The notes under the pieces were generated by a model that did not search any database, had not been told where the DNA came from, and saw nothing but the letters and a program-made list of their open reading frames with translations. From GWE2-42-39 sp963668595 (GTDB lineage Bacteria > Bacteroidota > Bacteroidia > Bacteroidales > Prolixibacteraceae), in contig OY764876.1 in assembly GCA_963668595.1 (NCBI GenBank), forward strand, positions 4,340,001 through 4,404,000: DNA of 64,000 nt, written 5' to 3'. Shown here piece by piece: positions 33,261 to 42,718 of the stretch. Both the position numbers and the translations under genes were made by a program. The stretch's first letter is position 1. Every line of letters starts with the position of its first letter.

Positions 33261-34790
33261 TTATTCCCATTCGATAGTTGCCGGCGGTTTCGAGCTGATG
33301 TCGTAAACAACGCGATTGATCCCGCGTACTTTGTTGATGATTTCATTCGAAATTTTTGCCAGGAATTCATAAGGCAGGTGCACCCAGTCGGCAGTCATTC
33401 CGTCGGTAGAAGCAACGGCACGCAAAGCCACCACATTTTCGTAGGTGCGTTCGTCTCCCATTACGCCAACCGATTGAACCGGAAGCAACATCACGCCTGC
33501 TTGCCAAACACTGTCGTACAAACCTGATTCTTTCAGCCCGTTGATGAAAATTGCGTCTGCTTCCTGAAGAATGCGTACTTTTTCGGGAGTTACATCGCTG
33601 AGGATGCGAATACCCAAACCTGGTCCGGGGAACGGATGGCGTCCGAGCAGCTCTTGCTTGATTCCCAATGCGCGACCCACACGGCGAACTTCGTCTTTAA
33701 ACAGAAGTTTTAGTGGCTCAATTACTTTGAGTTTCATTTTTTCAGGAAGTCCGCCTACATTGTGATGCGATTTGATGGTTGCTGAAGGACCATTTACCGA
33801 AACCGATTCAATTACATCGGGGTAGATAGTGCCTTGTCCGAGCCATTTTACATCTTGTATTTTGTGCGATTCTTCGTCGAACACTTCGATAAAGTCGCGA
33901 CCAATAATTTTTCGTTTTTGTTCCGGATCGGTTATTCCGGCCAGATCGTTCCAGAATTTTTGGCGGGCATCAACACCAATCACATTCAGTCCCATGTCTT
34001 TGTATGAATCGAGTACCCCTTCAAACTCGTTTTTGCGCAGCAATCCGTTGTCAACAAAAATACAAGTGAGGTTTTTGCCAATTGCTTTGTGCAACAGCAC
34101 TCCAGCAACCGTTGAGTCAACACCTCCTGAAAGTCCCAGAACTACTTTATCGTTGCCCAGTTTTTCTTTCAGTTCGTTTACGGTTGTTTCAATAAACGAA
34201 GCCGGAGTCCAGTCCTGGCTGCATCCGCAAATGTCAATCACAAAATTTGAAAGCAGTTGCTGCCCTTCGGTTGTGTGATACACTTCGGGGTGAAACTGAA
34301 TTGCCCAGGTGTTTTCGTTGTCAATTTTATAGGCTGCATTTTTTACGTCGGCAGTACTTGCAATTACTGAATATCCGGCAGGTAAGGTTTCAATGGTATC
34401 GCCGTGCGACATCCATACCTGGGTATTCAGACTAATGCTTTTGAATAGTGGGTTCGACTGATTGATGTATCCCAGATTTGCCCGACCATATTCCCGCGAA
34501 TTGGAAGCCATAACTTCTCCGCCAAAAAAGTGCGAAAGATACTGCGCCCCATAGCAAACACCCAATAGCGGAAGTTTTCCTTTGATGGCCGATAGATCCA
34601 AACGTGGAGCGTTCTCGTCGCGTACCGAAAACGGACTGCCCGACATAACTACTCCTTTTACTGTTTCGTCAATTTCGGGAAAGTGATTGAACGGATGAAT
34701 TTCACAATACACGTTCAATTCCCGTATCTTCCGGCCAATCAATTGCGTGTATTGAGAACCGAAGTCGAGTATTAAAATTTTTTCCTGCAT
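33261..34790 (-). CDS. guaA: GMP synthase (glutamine-hydrolysing), 509 aa
   Basis: Makes GMP from XMP, glutamine and ATP. The N-terminal class I glutamine amidotransferase has its nucleophile Cys79 in GVCYGAQYL; the ATP-pyrophosphatase domain has GLSGGVDSTV; the C-terminal dimerisation domain ends with the canonical TIEWE. The ATG at 34790 gives the standard start MQEKILILDFGSQYTQ; an in-frame start 27 bases upstream is less likely. On the minus strand TATCTTTG (34822-34815) sits 24 bases upstream. Confidence 0.96.
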   Translation of the reverse strand: MQEKILILDFGSQYTQLIGRKIRELNVYCEIHPFNHFPEIDETVKGVVMSGSPFSVRDENAPRLDLSAIKGKLPLLGVCYGAQYLSHFFGGEVMASNSREYGRANLGYINQSNPLFKSISLNTQVWMSHGDTIETLPAGYSVIASTADVKNAAYKIDNENTWAIQFHPEVYHTTEGQQLLSNFVIDICGCSQDWTPASFIETTVNELKEKLGNDKVVLGLSGGVDSTVAGVLLHKAIGKNLTCIFVDNGLLRKNEFEGVLDSYKDMGLNVIGVDARQKFWNDLAGITDPEQKRKIIGRDFIEVFDEESHKIQDVKWLGQGTIYPDVIESVSVNGPSATIKSHHNVGGLPEKMKLKVIEPLKLLFKDEVRRVGRALGIKQELLGRHPFPGPGLGIRILSDVTPEKVRILQEADAIFINGLKESGLYDSVWQAGVMLLPVQSVGVMGDERTYENVVALRAVASTDGMTADWVHLPYEFLAKISNEIINKVRGINRVVYDISSKPPATIEWE

Positions 34791-34814
34791 GGACTGATTC
34801 TTTTTTTGATGGCG

Positions 34815-34822
34815 CAAAGATA
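34815..34822 (-). promoter_or_regulatory. -7 promoter element before guaA
   Basis: Minus-strand TATCTTTG matches TAnnTTTG and lies 24 bases before the guaA ATG. No good -33 element is at 19-21 bases. Confidence 0.45.
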
Positions 34823-34948
34823 AAAAAAATAAGAAAGAGGCTTTCGTCTGTGTGGGCAGGGAATGAAGAGATGAGGAAAAAGTAAGATTGTCAATCGTTT
34901 TTATACTGAATAACGTGTGAATCTTTTATTTTTGAAGAAAAAGAAGGT

Positions 34949-35368
34949 ATGGATATCAGTGTTTTTACAGATAAAGCGTTTGTTCCGACGTCTATTGAAT
35001 TGAAAAACGCCTTGGGCGAGAAAATGCGGTGGTGGCACGAAATCCGGGATTTTGCATTTGAAAAGTATCCCAAGGCCGTAGAGGAATGGAATTATCCGGG
35101 GAAAAATTACGGTTGGAGTTTTCGTGTAAAAGATAAAAAACGTGCAATCGTTTATTTACTTCCTTGCGATGGCTCGTTTAAAGTCGCGTTTGTGTTTGGC
35201 GCAAAAGCATTCGAGAAGGTGTTGCTTAGCCCTGTTGCTGACTCAATTAAGCAAGACCTTTGCGATGCCCGTCCTTATGCAGAGGGGCGCGGAATTAGTA
35301 TTGATGTGACCGGCGATTCAGTGATTGCTGATATTAAAAAACTGATTGAAATTAAGCTGGCAAACTAA
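34949..35368 (+). CDS. DUF3788-family protein, 139 aa
   Basis: Small cytosolic protein of the DUF3788 family, recognised from the layout: start FTDKAFVPTSIELKNALG, then WNYPGKNYGWSFRVKDKKRAIVYLLP and FKVAFVFGAKAFEKVL. Its role is unknown; such proteins often stand alone as here. It is convergent with the ABC permease and their coding sequences overlap by four bases at the 3' ends. Confidence 0.8.
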   Translation: MDISVFTDKAFVPTSIELKNALGEKMRWWHEIRDFAFEKYPKAVEEWNYPGKNYGWSFRVKDKKRAIVYLLPCDGSFKVAFVFGAKAFEKVLLSPVADSIKQDLCDARPYAEGRGISIDVTGDSVIADIKKLIEIKLAN

Positions 35369-36618
35369 GACGCATTCATTGCTTCTACCGGATCAAGCCG
35401 GGAAGCAGAAAGTGCAGGCAAAAAGCCGGAGGCAACGCCAATTATTCCGGAAATAAATAGTCCCAGCAGGACATTGGCAATATTCAGGCTGATGCTCATG
35501 CTCGTTGCACTACTTAATAATAGTGTTCCTGCGAAAATCAGAATCAAACCCAATACTCCGCCAACGAGTGACAGTACCATTGCCTCGAAAATAAATTGGA
35601 GCAGGATGAAATATTTTTTCGCTCCCAGCGATTTTTGTATGCCAATAATGCGGGTACGCTCTTTTACTGAAACGAACATGATATTGGCAATGCCGAAACC
35701 TCCAACCAAAATACTGAAACCACCAATAATCCATCCTGCAAGATTGAAGACCTTGAAGAACGAATCGAATCGGGAAGAGATCGCACTCACTTCATTGATG
35801 GCAAAATCGTTTTCTTCCAGCGGTTTTAATCGGTGAATACTTCGCATGATGCCTTCTATTTCAGCAACAAACTGGTCGCGGTCGGCATCTGTCCGGGCTT
35901 TTATGTTGATGGTTTGTCCTCTGTCGCGGTTTCGCACATCAATCATGCTCATTCCATATTTCACCGGAATATGAACACGTTTGTCCATGCTGGTACCAAA
36001 CATGTCTTGCCCTTGTTTTTCGTACACGCCAATCACCATGAATTTGTGCCCCTGCATTTTGATGGTTTTGCCAATCGGATCCATGTTTTGAAACAGCTGG
36101 TAGCAGATTTCGTCACCCAAAATAGCTATGCTCGCTCCCGACTCCGATTCCGATTCGGTGAAGTAGCGTCCTTTGGCAAGGTTCAAATTCCAGGTTTCAA
36201 TCAGGTCGTGCGAAGTGGCCAATACTTCTGCGTTTTCAATTTTGTTATTCTCGAATTGAAGAGTGCGATTGAACCCGAAAAAGAAAACAGCACTGCCGGT
36301 AGTTTTCGAACGGCGTAAAATTTCTTCTGTTTCTTCGTACTCAGGCGAAGGACGATTGAGGTATCGCCACCAGGGATATTCTGTTTCTCCTTCCGGAGGA
36401 GTCCATGGCCATTTTTGTACATAAATCATGTTGCTGCCCAGTGAATTCAGGCTCGATCGAATATATCCCTCCAGCGAATCGATAACTGTAAAAACAGAAA
36501 TGATGGCGAAAATTCCAATGGTAATTCCCAGCAAGGAGAGGAATGTACGCAACTTATTTGCCCGCAATGATGCAAACGCAAACGAAAAACTTTCAATAAT
36601 GAGTCGGACTAATAACAT
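35365..36618 (-). CDS. ABC transporter permease, MacB/FtsX type, 417 aa
   Basis: Inner-membrane permease of the mechanotransmission ABC class. One membrane segment at about 25-47 (LRTFLSLLGITIGIFAII) is followed by a large periplasmic MacB_PCD domain (about 50-270), then three C-terminal segments (GWIIGGFSILVGGFGIANIMFVSV; FEAMVLSLVGGVLGL; LFISGIIGVASGFLPA) ending in the typical LDPVEAMNAS. No ATPase or periplasmic adaptor gene lies next to it in this window, so its partner must be elsewhere. It is divergent from purH. Confidence 0.9.
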   Translation of the reverse strand: MLLVRLIIESFSFAFASLRANKLRTFLSLLGITIGIFAIISVFTVIDSLEGYIRSSLNSLGSNMIYVQKWPWTPPEGETEYPWWRYLNRPSPEYEETEEILRRSKTTGSAVFFFGFNRTLQFENNKIENAEVLATSHDLIETWNLNLAKGRYFTESESESGASIAILGDEICYQLFQNMDPIGKTIKMQGHKFMVIGVYEKQGQDMFGTSMDKRVHIPVKYGMSMIDVRNRDRGQTINIKARTDADRDQFVAEIEGIMRSIHRLKPLEENDFAINEVSAISSRFDSFFKVFNLAGWIIGGFSILVGGFGIANIMFVSVKERTRIIGIQKSLGAKKYFILLQFIFEAMVLSLVGGVLGLILIFAGTLLLSSATSMSISLNIANVLLGLFISGIIGVASGFLPALSASRLDPVEAMNAS

Positions 36619-36774
36619 ACTGCTATTTCTGAAAATCTAAATATAGAACAATTCATTTATACCACGAGAATTTTTGCTGTAAAATCTGAATTCAAGCATG
36701 TTTTCGGGAGTAAAAATGAAATTGTGAATAAAATCTTAATAAAATCATTGGCAAGAATTGGTTTTCACTGGACT

Positions 36775-36811
36775 TTTGACAAAAAAAAGTCATGCTCTTT
36801 TACTATCTTTG
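36775..36811 (+). promoter_or_regulatory. Probable promoter of the purH-mre operon
   Basis: TATCTTTG (36804-36811) matches the -7 element and lies 26 bases before the purH ATG. A TTTG at 36775-36778 is 25 bases upstream of it, longer than the usual 19-21, so the -33 assignment is doubtful. Confidence 0.45.
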
Positions 36812-36836
36812 TGGTCAAAATTCAAACATATTATAG

Positions 36837-38426
36837 ATGAGTGATTTAGTAAAAATCAAATCAGCCTTGATTTCGGTTTACCACAAAGATAAGTTAGATG
36901 AAATTGTAAAAAAATTACACCAAAACGGTGTTAAGCTATATTCTACCGGCGGAACACAAACATTTATTGAAGAATTGGGCATCCCGGTTACCCCAGTTGA
37001 AGACCTGACCAGCTACCCTTCTATTTTGGGCGGACGAGTGAAAACCTTGCACCCGAAAGTATTTGGAGGAATCCTGAATCGTCGCGAAAATGCAGGCGAT
37101 CAACAGCAAATTGCTCAATATGAAATTCCTGAAATTGATCTGGTAATTGTTGATTTGTATCCTTTTGAAGAAACGGTTGCTTCGGGGGCTGGAGAACAAG
37201 ATATTATTGAAAAAATTGATATTGGCGGAATTTCGCTGATTCGTGCTGCTGCCAAAAATTTTGAAGATGTTTTAATTGTTTCGTCGCGCACACAGTATGA
37301 AAAAGTGCTTGAGTTGCTCAACGAAAAACAGGGAAGCACCTCGCTGGCAGATCGTAAAGCTTTTGCCCGCGATGCTTTTGCAACATCTTCTCATTACGAT
37401 AGCGCTATTTTCAATTACTTCAACGAAGGTCATTCCGCGGAAGCACGCATTAGTTTGAACGAAGGTCAGGTGCTTCGTTATGGCGAAAATCCGCATCAAT
37501 CGGCAACATTCTATAAATTCGATAATTCAGCTTCTCCTGTAACTTTGGCGAATGCTGCGGTTTTGCAAGGAAAAGCATTGTCGTATAATAATTTGCTTGA
37601 TGCTGATGCCGCATGGAAGTCTTGCAGCGATGCATTTCATTCGGTGACTCACATTCAAAATAAAGTAGCTGTTGCTGTCGTTAAACATTTAAATCCATGC
37701 GGATTGGCCGTTAGTAATTCGGTAATGGGCGCATTGGAGCTTGCCTGGGCAGGTGACCCGGTTAGCGCTTATGGAGGCATTATCTGTTTTACTGATACCG
37801 TAACGGATGAAATTGCAAGCTGGTTTAGTAATCGTTTTGTTGAAATTATTATTGCTCCGGAATTTACAACCGAAGCACTTGAAATATTAGGAAAGAAGAA
37901 AAATCTTCGCTTGTTGCAAACTCCGGTAAAACCACAGATTGCAGGTGAAAAATTGTTCCGCTCAATAAGTGGGGGAGTGCTGGTTCAAGACGAAGATGAG
38001 GCTCAGGAAACTGATTTCCGTAATGTGACGAAAGTACAGTTTGATGTTAATAAGATGAATTTGGCTAAATTTGGACTCACCGCTTGCAAATATTTGAAAA
38101 GTAATGCAATTGCTTTGGTGAGTGAAAATGCAGACGGTTCGTTCTGGTTAACAGGTGCAGGGATGGGGCAGCCTAACCGTTTGGATAGTTTACGTCAGTT
38201 AACTATTCCGCGCTTCCGTCAGAAAGAAGGAATTCAAATGGAAGAGGCCGTCTTAATTTCGGATGCATTTTTCCCGTTCCGCGACAGTGTGGAAGCCGCC
38301 AACGAGTTTGGGGTGAAATACATTGTTGAACCGGGAGGCAGTATTCGTGATGAGGAAGTGATTGAAGCCTGTGATGAGTTTGGAATTGCCATGCTCTTTA
38401 CGGGGATGCGTCACTTTAAACATTGA
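36837..38426 (+). CDS. purH: Bifunctional AICAR formyltransferase/IMP cyclohydrolase, 529 aa
   Basis: Last two steps of IMP synthesis. The N-terminal MGS-like cyclohydrolase domain (about 1-195) has LYSTGGTQTFIEE and GGRVKTLHPK; the C-terminal formyltransferase domain has the KHLNPCG motif and ends MLFTGMRHFKH, the usual C-terminus. Length is normal. It is followed by mreB after 58 bases, an arrangement found in Bacteroidota. Confidence 0.95.
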   Translation: MSDLVKIKSALISVYHKDKLDEIVKKLHQNGVKLYSTGGTQTFIEELGIPVTPVEDLTSYPSILGGRVKTLHPKVFGGILNRRENAGDQQQIAQYEIPEIDLVIVDLYPFEETVASGAGEQDIIEKIDIGGISLIRAAAKNFEDVLIVSSRTQYEKVLELLNEKQGSTSLADRKAFARDAFATSSHYDSAIFNYFNEGHSAEARISLNEGQVLRYGENPHQSATFYKFDNSASPVTLANAAVLQGKALSYNNLLDADAAWKSCSDAFHSVTHIQNKVAVAVVKHLNPCGLAVSNSVMGALELAWAGDPVSAYGGIICFTDTVTDEIASWFSNRFVEIIIAPEFTTEALEILGKKKNLRLLQTPVKPQIAGEKLFRSISGGVLVQDEDEAQETDFRNVTKVQFDVNKMNLAKFGLTACKYLKSNAIALVSENADGSFWLTGAGMGQPNRLDSLRQLTIPRFRQKEGIQMEEAVLISDAFFPFRDSVEAANEFGVKYIVEPGGSIRDEEVIEACDEFGIAMLFTGMRHFKH

Positions 38427-38484
38427 TCTAGTGTGTAGTAAGCCTTCGTGAGAAGGGAAAGTATAAACGCTGAAAAATATTAAT

Positions 38485-39507
38485 ATGGGATTATTTTCGT
38501 TCTTAACCCAGGAAATAGCCATAGACCTTGGAACTGCCAACACGATTATCATCATGAATGATAAAATCGTTGTTGACGAGCCTTCAATTGTAACCATCGA
38601 TATGAAAACTGAAAAGTTGGTGGCGATTGGAGAGAAAGCCAGGCAGATGCAGGGAAAAACTCACTCGAATCTGAAAACAATCCGCCCGTTGCGCGATGGT
38701 GTTATTGCCGACTTTAATGCAGCCGAGCAAATGATTCGCGGGATGATCAAAATGATTAACCCGAAGTCGAAATTTTTCTCTCCTGCCTTGAAAATGGTGG
38801 TTTGTATTCCATCCGGTTCAACGGAGGTAGAAGTCAGAGCGGTTCGCGACTCGTCGGAACATGCTGGTGGACGTGAGGTGTATATGATTTATGAACCGAT
38901 GGCTGCGGCGATTGGTATTGGTCTTGACGTGGAGGCTCCGGAAGGAAATATGATCGTTGACATCGGTGGTGGTACTACTGAAATCGCTGTGATTTCATTG
39001 GGCGGTATTGTTACCAACAAGTCGATTCGTATTGCAGGAGACGACCTGACGGCTGACATCATGGAATACATGCGTCATCAGCACAATATCAAGATCGGAG
39101 AACGCACTGCAGAAGACATTAAAATAAATGTAGGATCAGCATTGTCGCAGTTGGAAGAACCACCGGCAGATTACGTGATTCAGGGGCCAAACCAAATGAC
39201 CGCTCTTCCTATCGAAGTGCCCGTGTCGTACCAGGAAATTTCACATTGCCTTGAAAAATCGATTTCGAAAATTGAAACTGCAATTCTGAGTGCATTGGAA
39301 CAAACGCCTCCCGAATTGTATGCCGATATTGTAAATAAAGGTATTTGGCTGGCTGGTGGTGGTGCATTGTTGCGTGGATTGGCAAAACGTTTAACGGATA
39401 AAATAAATATCAAATTTCACGTTGCCGAAGATCCGTTGCGTGCAGTTGCCCGCGGTACTGGTATCGCCTTGAAAAATGTGGATAAATTCTCCTTCCTGAT
39501 CAGGTAG
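38485..39507 (+). CDS. mreB: Rod shape-determining protein MreB, 340 aa
   Basis: Actin-like filament protein guiding lateral wall synthesis. The phosphate-1 motif is IAIDLGTANTII, the phosphate-2 motif is MIVDIGGGTTEIAVISLGG, and the adenosine motif is GIWLAGGGALLRGL. Length is normal. First gene of mreB-mreC-mreD-mrdA-rodA. Confidence 0.96.
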   Translation: MGLFSFLTQEIAIDLGTANTIIIMNDKIVVDEPSIVTIDMKTEKLVAIGEKARQMQGKTHSNLKTIRPLRDGVIADFNAAEQMIRGMIKMINPKSKFFSPALKMVVCIPSGSTEVEVRAVRDSSEHAGGREVYMIYEPMAAAIGIGLDVEAPEGNMIVDIGGGTTEIAVISLGGIVTNKSIRIAGDDLTADIMEYMRHQHNIKIGERTAEDIKINVGSALSQLEEPPADYVIQGPNQMTALPIEVPVSYQEISHCLEKSISKIETAILSALEQTPPELYADIVNKGIWLAGGGALLRGLAKRLTDKINIKFHVAEDPLRAVARGTGIALKNVDKFSFLIR

Positions 39508-39542
39508 CAGATGCCTGTACGGGAGCTTACATCCTTTGTATA

Positions 39543-40382
39543 ATGAGAAATTTAGTACGCTTCCTGCTGCGCTATCACACGTTTATGTTGTTTCTGTTGC
39601 TTGAGGTCGTTAGTTTGATTCTGGTAACACGATACAATAATTATCAGCGCGTGAAATTTATGAATTCGAGTGCTACGATGATCGGAAACATTTACGAATT
39701 CAACAGTTCGGTATGGGGGTATTTCCGGTTGGGACGAATTAATGATGAGCTCGCCCGTGAAAATGCTTTTTTGCGAACTCAATTGCAGGAACGCATTCAG
39801 ACCGGAGTAGAACAACCTTCTGTTGCCGACTCAATCGGTGGTGCTACGTTTGCATTTACTACAGCTAAAGTGGTGAATAATTCGGTAAACAGACAATATA
39901 ATTACCTGACAATAAATAAAGGGTATCTTCATGGAATTAAACCCGATATGGGTTTGATAAATGCAGATGGAGTAGTGGGGGTGGTAAATCAGGTATCGAA
40001 ACACTATTCTACGGCTATTTCAGTGTTGAACAAGCGGCTTTTTATTTCAGCAAAAGTAAAACAAAATGGCGTTTTTGGCCCTTTGGCCTGGGATGGTGAC
40101 GATTACCGGAAAGCGCAATTAAAAGAAATTCCAATTCACATTCCGGTGAATGTCGGAGATACTATATTGACCAGTGGACACTCTTCTATTTTTCCTGAAG
40201 GTGTCATGATCGGAACAATCAGCGACGTGTCGATGAAAGATGGTGAGAACTACTACAAAATTACTGTGGACTTATCTGTGAATTTTAAAACTGTCAGCCA
40301 TGTTGATGTGGTAGAACATTTGAAACAGAATGAGATTTTAAGTCTGGAAAAGAAAAATAGGAGCGAGACCGAAAATGATTAA
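39543..40382 (+). CDS. mreC: Rod shape-determining protein MreC, 279 aa
   Basis: Periplasmic scaffold of the elongation machinery anchored by one N-terminal membrane segment (about 10-28). A coiled-coil part (about 55-90, LARENAFLRTQLQERI) precedes the beta domain with KVVNNSVNRQYNYLTINKG, GVVGVVNQVSKHYSTAISVL and GDTILTSGHSSIFPEGVMIG. Its stop overlaps mreD by eight bases. Confidence 0.92.
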   Translation: MRNLVRFLLRYHTFMLFLLLEVVSLILVTRYNNYQRVKFMNSSATMIGNIYEFNSSVWGYFRLGRINDELARENAFLRTQLQERIQTGVEQPSVADSIGGATFAFTTAKVVNNSVNRQYNYLTINKGYLHGIKPDMGLINADGVVGVVNQVSKHYSTAISVLNKRLFISAKVKQNGVFGPLAWDGDDYRKAQLKEIPIHIPVNVGDTILTSGHSSIFPEGVMIGTISDVSMKDGENYYKITVDLSVNFKTVSHVDVVEHLKQNEILSLEKKNRSETEND

Positions 40383-40878
40383 GGATTTTATCCGATACGG
40401 AATCATGTTTGTTGTGCTGGTACTAATTCAGGTGCTGGTATTGAATAATATTCAGTTCAGCGGATATGTGAATCCGTTTTTATATGTGCTGTTTATTCTG
40501 CTTCTGCCATTCCAAACGCCTACTTATCTGTTGCTTTTTCTTGGCTTTTTGCTCGGATTGACCGTAGATGTATTTAGCAATACTCCCGGTGTACATAGCT
40601 CGGCAACAGTATTTATGGCTTTTTTGCGTCCGCAGGTAATTAACCTTATTTCGGGACGGGATTCTGACAAGGGTGTCTATCCGAGAGTTAGCCAGTTGGG
40701 GCTGGCGTGGTTTATAAAATACACGATTATGCTGGTATTGTGTCACCACATTTTTTTGTTCTTTATCGAGGCATTTTCGTTTGGCGGTGCGTTTTTCACT
40801 CTGCTTCGGAGTTTGCTTAGTTCATTCTTCTCCGTGGTACTTATTATCATCAGTCAATATATCATCTTTAAAAACTAA
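40375..40878 (+). CDS. mreD: Rod shape-determining protein MreD, 167 aa
   Basis: Hydrophobic inner-membrane protein with five to six membrane segments. Sequence is poorly conserved in this family; the call rests on position between mreC and mrdA, size, and the motif GLTVDVFSNTPGVHSSATVFMAF, which is recognisable in Bacteroidota MreD. Confidence 0.87.
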   Translation: MIKDFIRYGIMFVVLVLIQVLVLNNIQFSGYVNPFLYVLFILLLPFQTPTYLLLFLGFLLGLTVDVFSNTPGVHSSATVFMAFLRPQVINLISGRDSDKGVYPRVSQLGLAWFIKYTIMLVLCHHIFLFFIEAFSFGGAFFTLLRSLLSSFFSVVLIIISQYIIFKN

Positions 40879-40886
40879 ACAAGAAG

Positions 40887-42716
40887 GTGGATTCATACTC
40901 GAAACGGAAGTATATTATCGGGGCTTTCTTCTTACTGATCGGGGTGATTTTTTCTATTCGCCTTTTTTACATTCAGGTCGTCAGTAAAGAATACAAGCAA
41001 TATGCAACGCGAAATGTGTTGCGTCCGGAAGTGATCTATCCGGCTCGTGGGTTGATTTACGATCGTAATGGGAAATTGCTGGTGCAAAACAAAGCGGCCT
41101 ACGACTTACTGGTTACTCCACGCGAAGTGAAGCCTTTTGATACAACTGAGATTTGTGATATATTGGATGTGGATCGGGCTGAATTTGTGGCTGAATTTAA
41201 GAAGGCCAGAAAATACTCCAGCTATAAACCTTCGGTAATTGTTAAGCAAATTTCACCTGAAGGATATGCGCCTCTTCAGGAAAAATTATATAAATATCCT
41301 GGTTTTTATGTCCAGACACGTACCTTACGCGAATATCCGCGAAAGATTGCCGGACAGGTTTTGGGTTATATCAGCGAGGTAACTCAACGTGAAATTGAAA
41401 AAAATCCGTATTACAAGTCAGGAGACTATATTGGTTCTCAGGGATTGGAATATGCCTACGAAGATGAAATTCGCGGGAGAAAAGGAATTAAATATTTTTT
41501 GGTTGATGTACACAACCGGAAGAAAGGAAGTTTTCAGGAAGGGAAAATGGATACCGTTGCGTTGCGCGGAAATAACCTGATTTCAACTTTGGATGGAGAC
41601 TTGCAGGAGTATGCAGAATTGCTGCTTCAGAATAAAAAAGGTTCGGTGGTCGCAATTGAACCATCAACAGGCGAAGTTCTGGTGTGTGCCAGCGCGCCCA
41701 CTTACGACCCGAATATGCTGGTGGGGCGTCAACGCGGGAAAGTATATGCTGAATTATCGACAGACAGCTTGATGCCGCTAATAAACAGGGCTACATCGGC
41801 ATTCTATTCGCCGGGGTCAACGTTTAAACCAATTAATGCATTGATTGGTTTGCAGGAAGGGGTGATTACTCCTCAAACCAGCTTTAATTGTGCCGGAGAA
41901 TCGTCAAAACCAATAAAATGTACACACCATCATGGGAATGGAGTAAGTGCCCGTCTTGGTATTGCCGGCTCGTGTAATCCCTACTTTTGGAATGTTTTTC
42001 GCTTGATAATGAATAAATATCCGAAGTCGCAAACGAGTTACGAGGTTTGGCGAAAGCACGTGATGAGTTTTGGTCTTGGGCAAAAAGTGAATCATGAACT
42101 ATCAGGGGTTAGCGGAGGTTTAGTGCCTGAGCCGGATCGCTATAATCGGATTTATGGAGAGGGACACTGGAATGCAATGACTGTACGATCGCTGGCAATT
42201 GGTCAGGGCGAATTATCGGTAACTCCGTTTCAGATGGCAAACATGGTTGCAGTTATTGCCAATCGTGGTTATTATATTGAACCGCATTTTGTGCGATCGG
42301 TGCAGGAAAACGAAGAATCGTACCGGTCGTTAAATTTCGATAAGAAGGAAACTGCAATTGAAGAGCAACATTTTGAGATTGTAATTGATGGCATGCAAGC
42401 CATGACAGAAGAAACCGGTACTAGTCTCAATGTGATGATTGATAGTTTGACCATTTGCGGAAAAACGGGAACGATACAGAATACCTTGGGGAAAGATCAC
42501 TCTGCATTTATCGCTTTTGCTCCTAAGTACAATCCTAAAATTGCAATTGCTGTTTATGTCGAGAACGGAATATGGGGAGCTCGCTATGCCGCTCCTATTG
42601 CCAGTTTGATCATCGAAAAATATATAAAAGGGAAAATTGCGCCGAAGCATCAGGCTCGTGAGCAACGCATGTTGGAAGCCGATTTGATAAATGCGGGGAA
42701 CAAAAAAACTGAATAG
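40887..42716 (+). CDS. mrdA: Penicillin-binding protein 2 (elongasome transpeptidase), 609 aa
   Basis: Cross-links peptidoglycan during elongation with RodA. A GTG start at 40887 gives MDSYSKRKY and one membrane segment at about 9-30. The pedestal domain is followed by the transpeptidase with SxxK as Ser311-Thr-Phe-Lys314, SxN as Ser362-Cys-Asn364 and KTGT at 526-529. All catalytic motifs are intact. mreD ends eight bases before it and rodA starts two bases after its stop. Confidence 0.94.
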   Translation: MDSYSKRKYIIGAFFLLIGVIFSIRLFYIQVVSKEYKQYATRNVLRPEVIYPARGLIYDRNGKLLVQNKAAYDLLVTPREVKPFDTTEICDILDVDRAEFVAEFKKARKYSSYKPSVIVKQISPEGYAPLQEKLYKYPGFYVQTRTLREYPRKIAGQVLGYISEVTQREIEKNPYYKSGDYIGSQGLEYAYEDEIRGRKGIKYFLVDVHNRKKGSFQEGKMDTVALRGNNLISTLDGDLQEYAELLLQNKKGSVVAIEPSTGEVLVCASAPTYDPNMLVGRQRGKVYAELSTDSLMPLINRATSAFYSPGSTFKPINALIGLQEGVITPQTSFNCAGESSKPIKCTHHHGNGVSARLGIAGSCNPYFWNVFRLIMNKYPKSQTSYEVWRKHVMSFGLGQKVNHELSGVSGGLVPEPDRYNRIYGEGHWNAMTVRSLAIGQGELSVTPFQMANMVAVIANRGYYIEPHFVRSVQENEESYRSLNFDKKETAIEEQHFEIVIDGMQAMTEETGTSLNVMIDSLTICGKTGTIQNTLGKDHSAFIAFAPKYNPKIAIAVYVENGIWGARYAAPIASLIIEKYIKGKIAPKHQAREQRMLEADLINAGNKKTE

Positions 42717-42718
42717 AC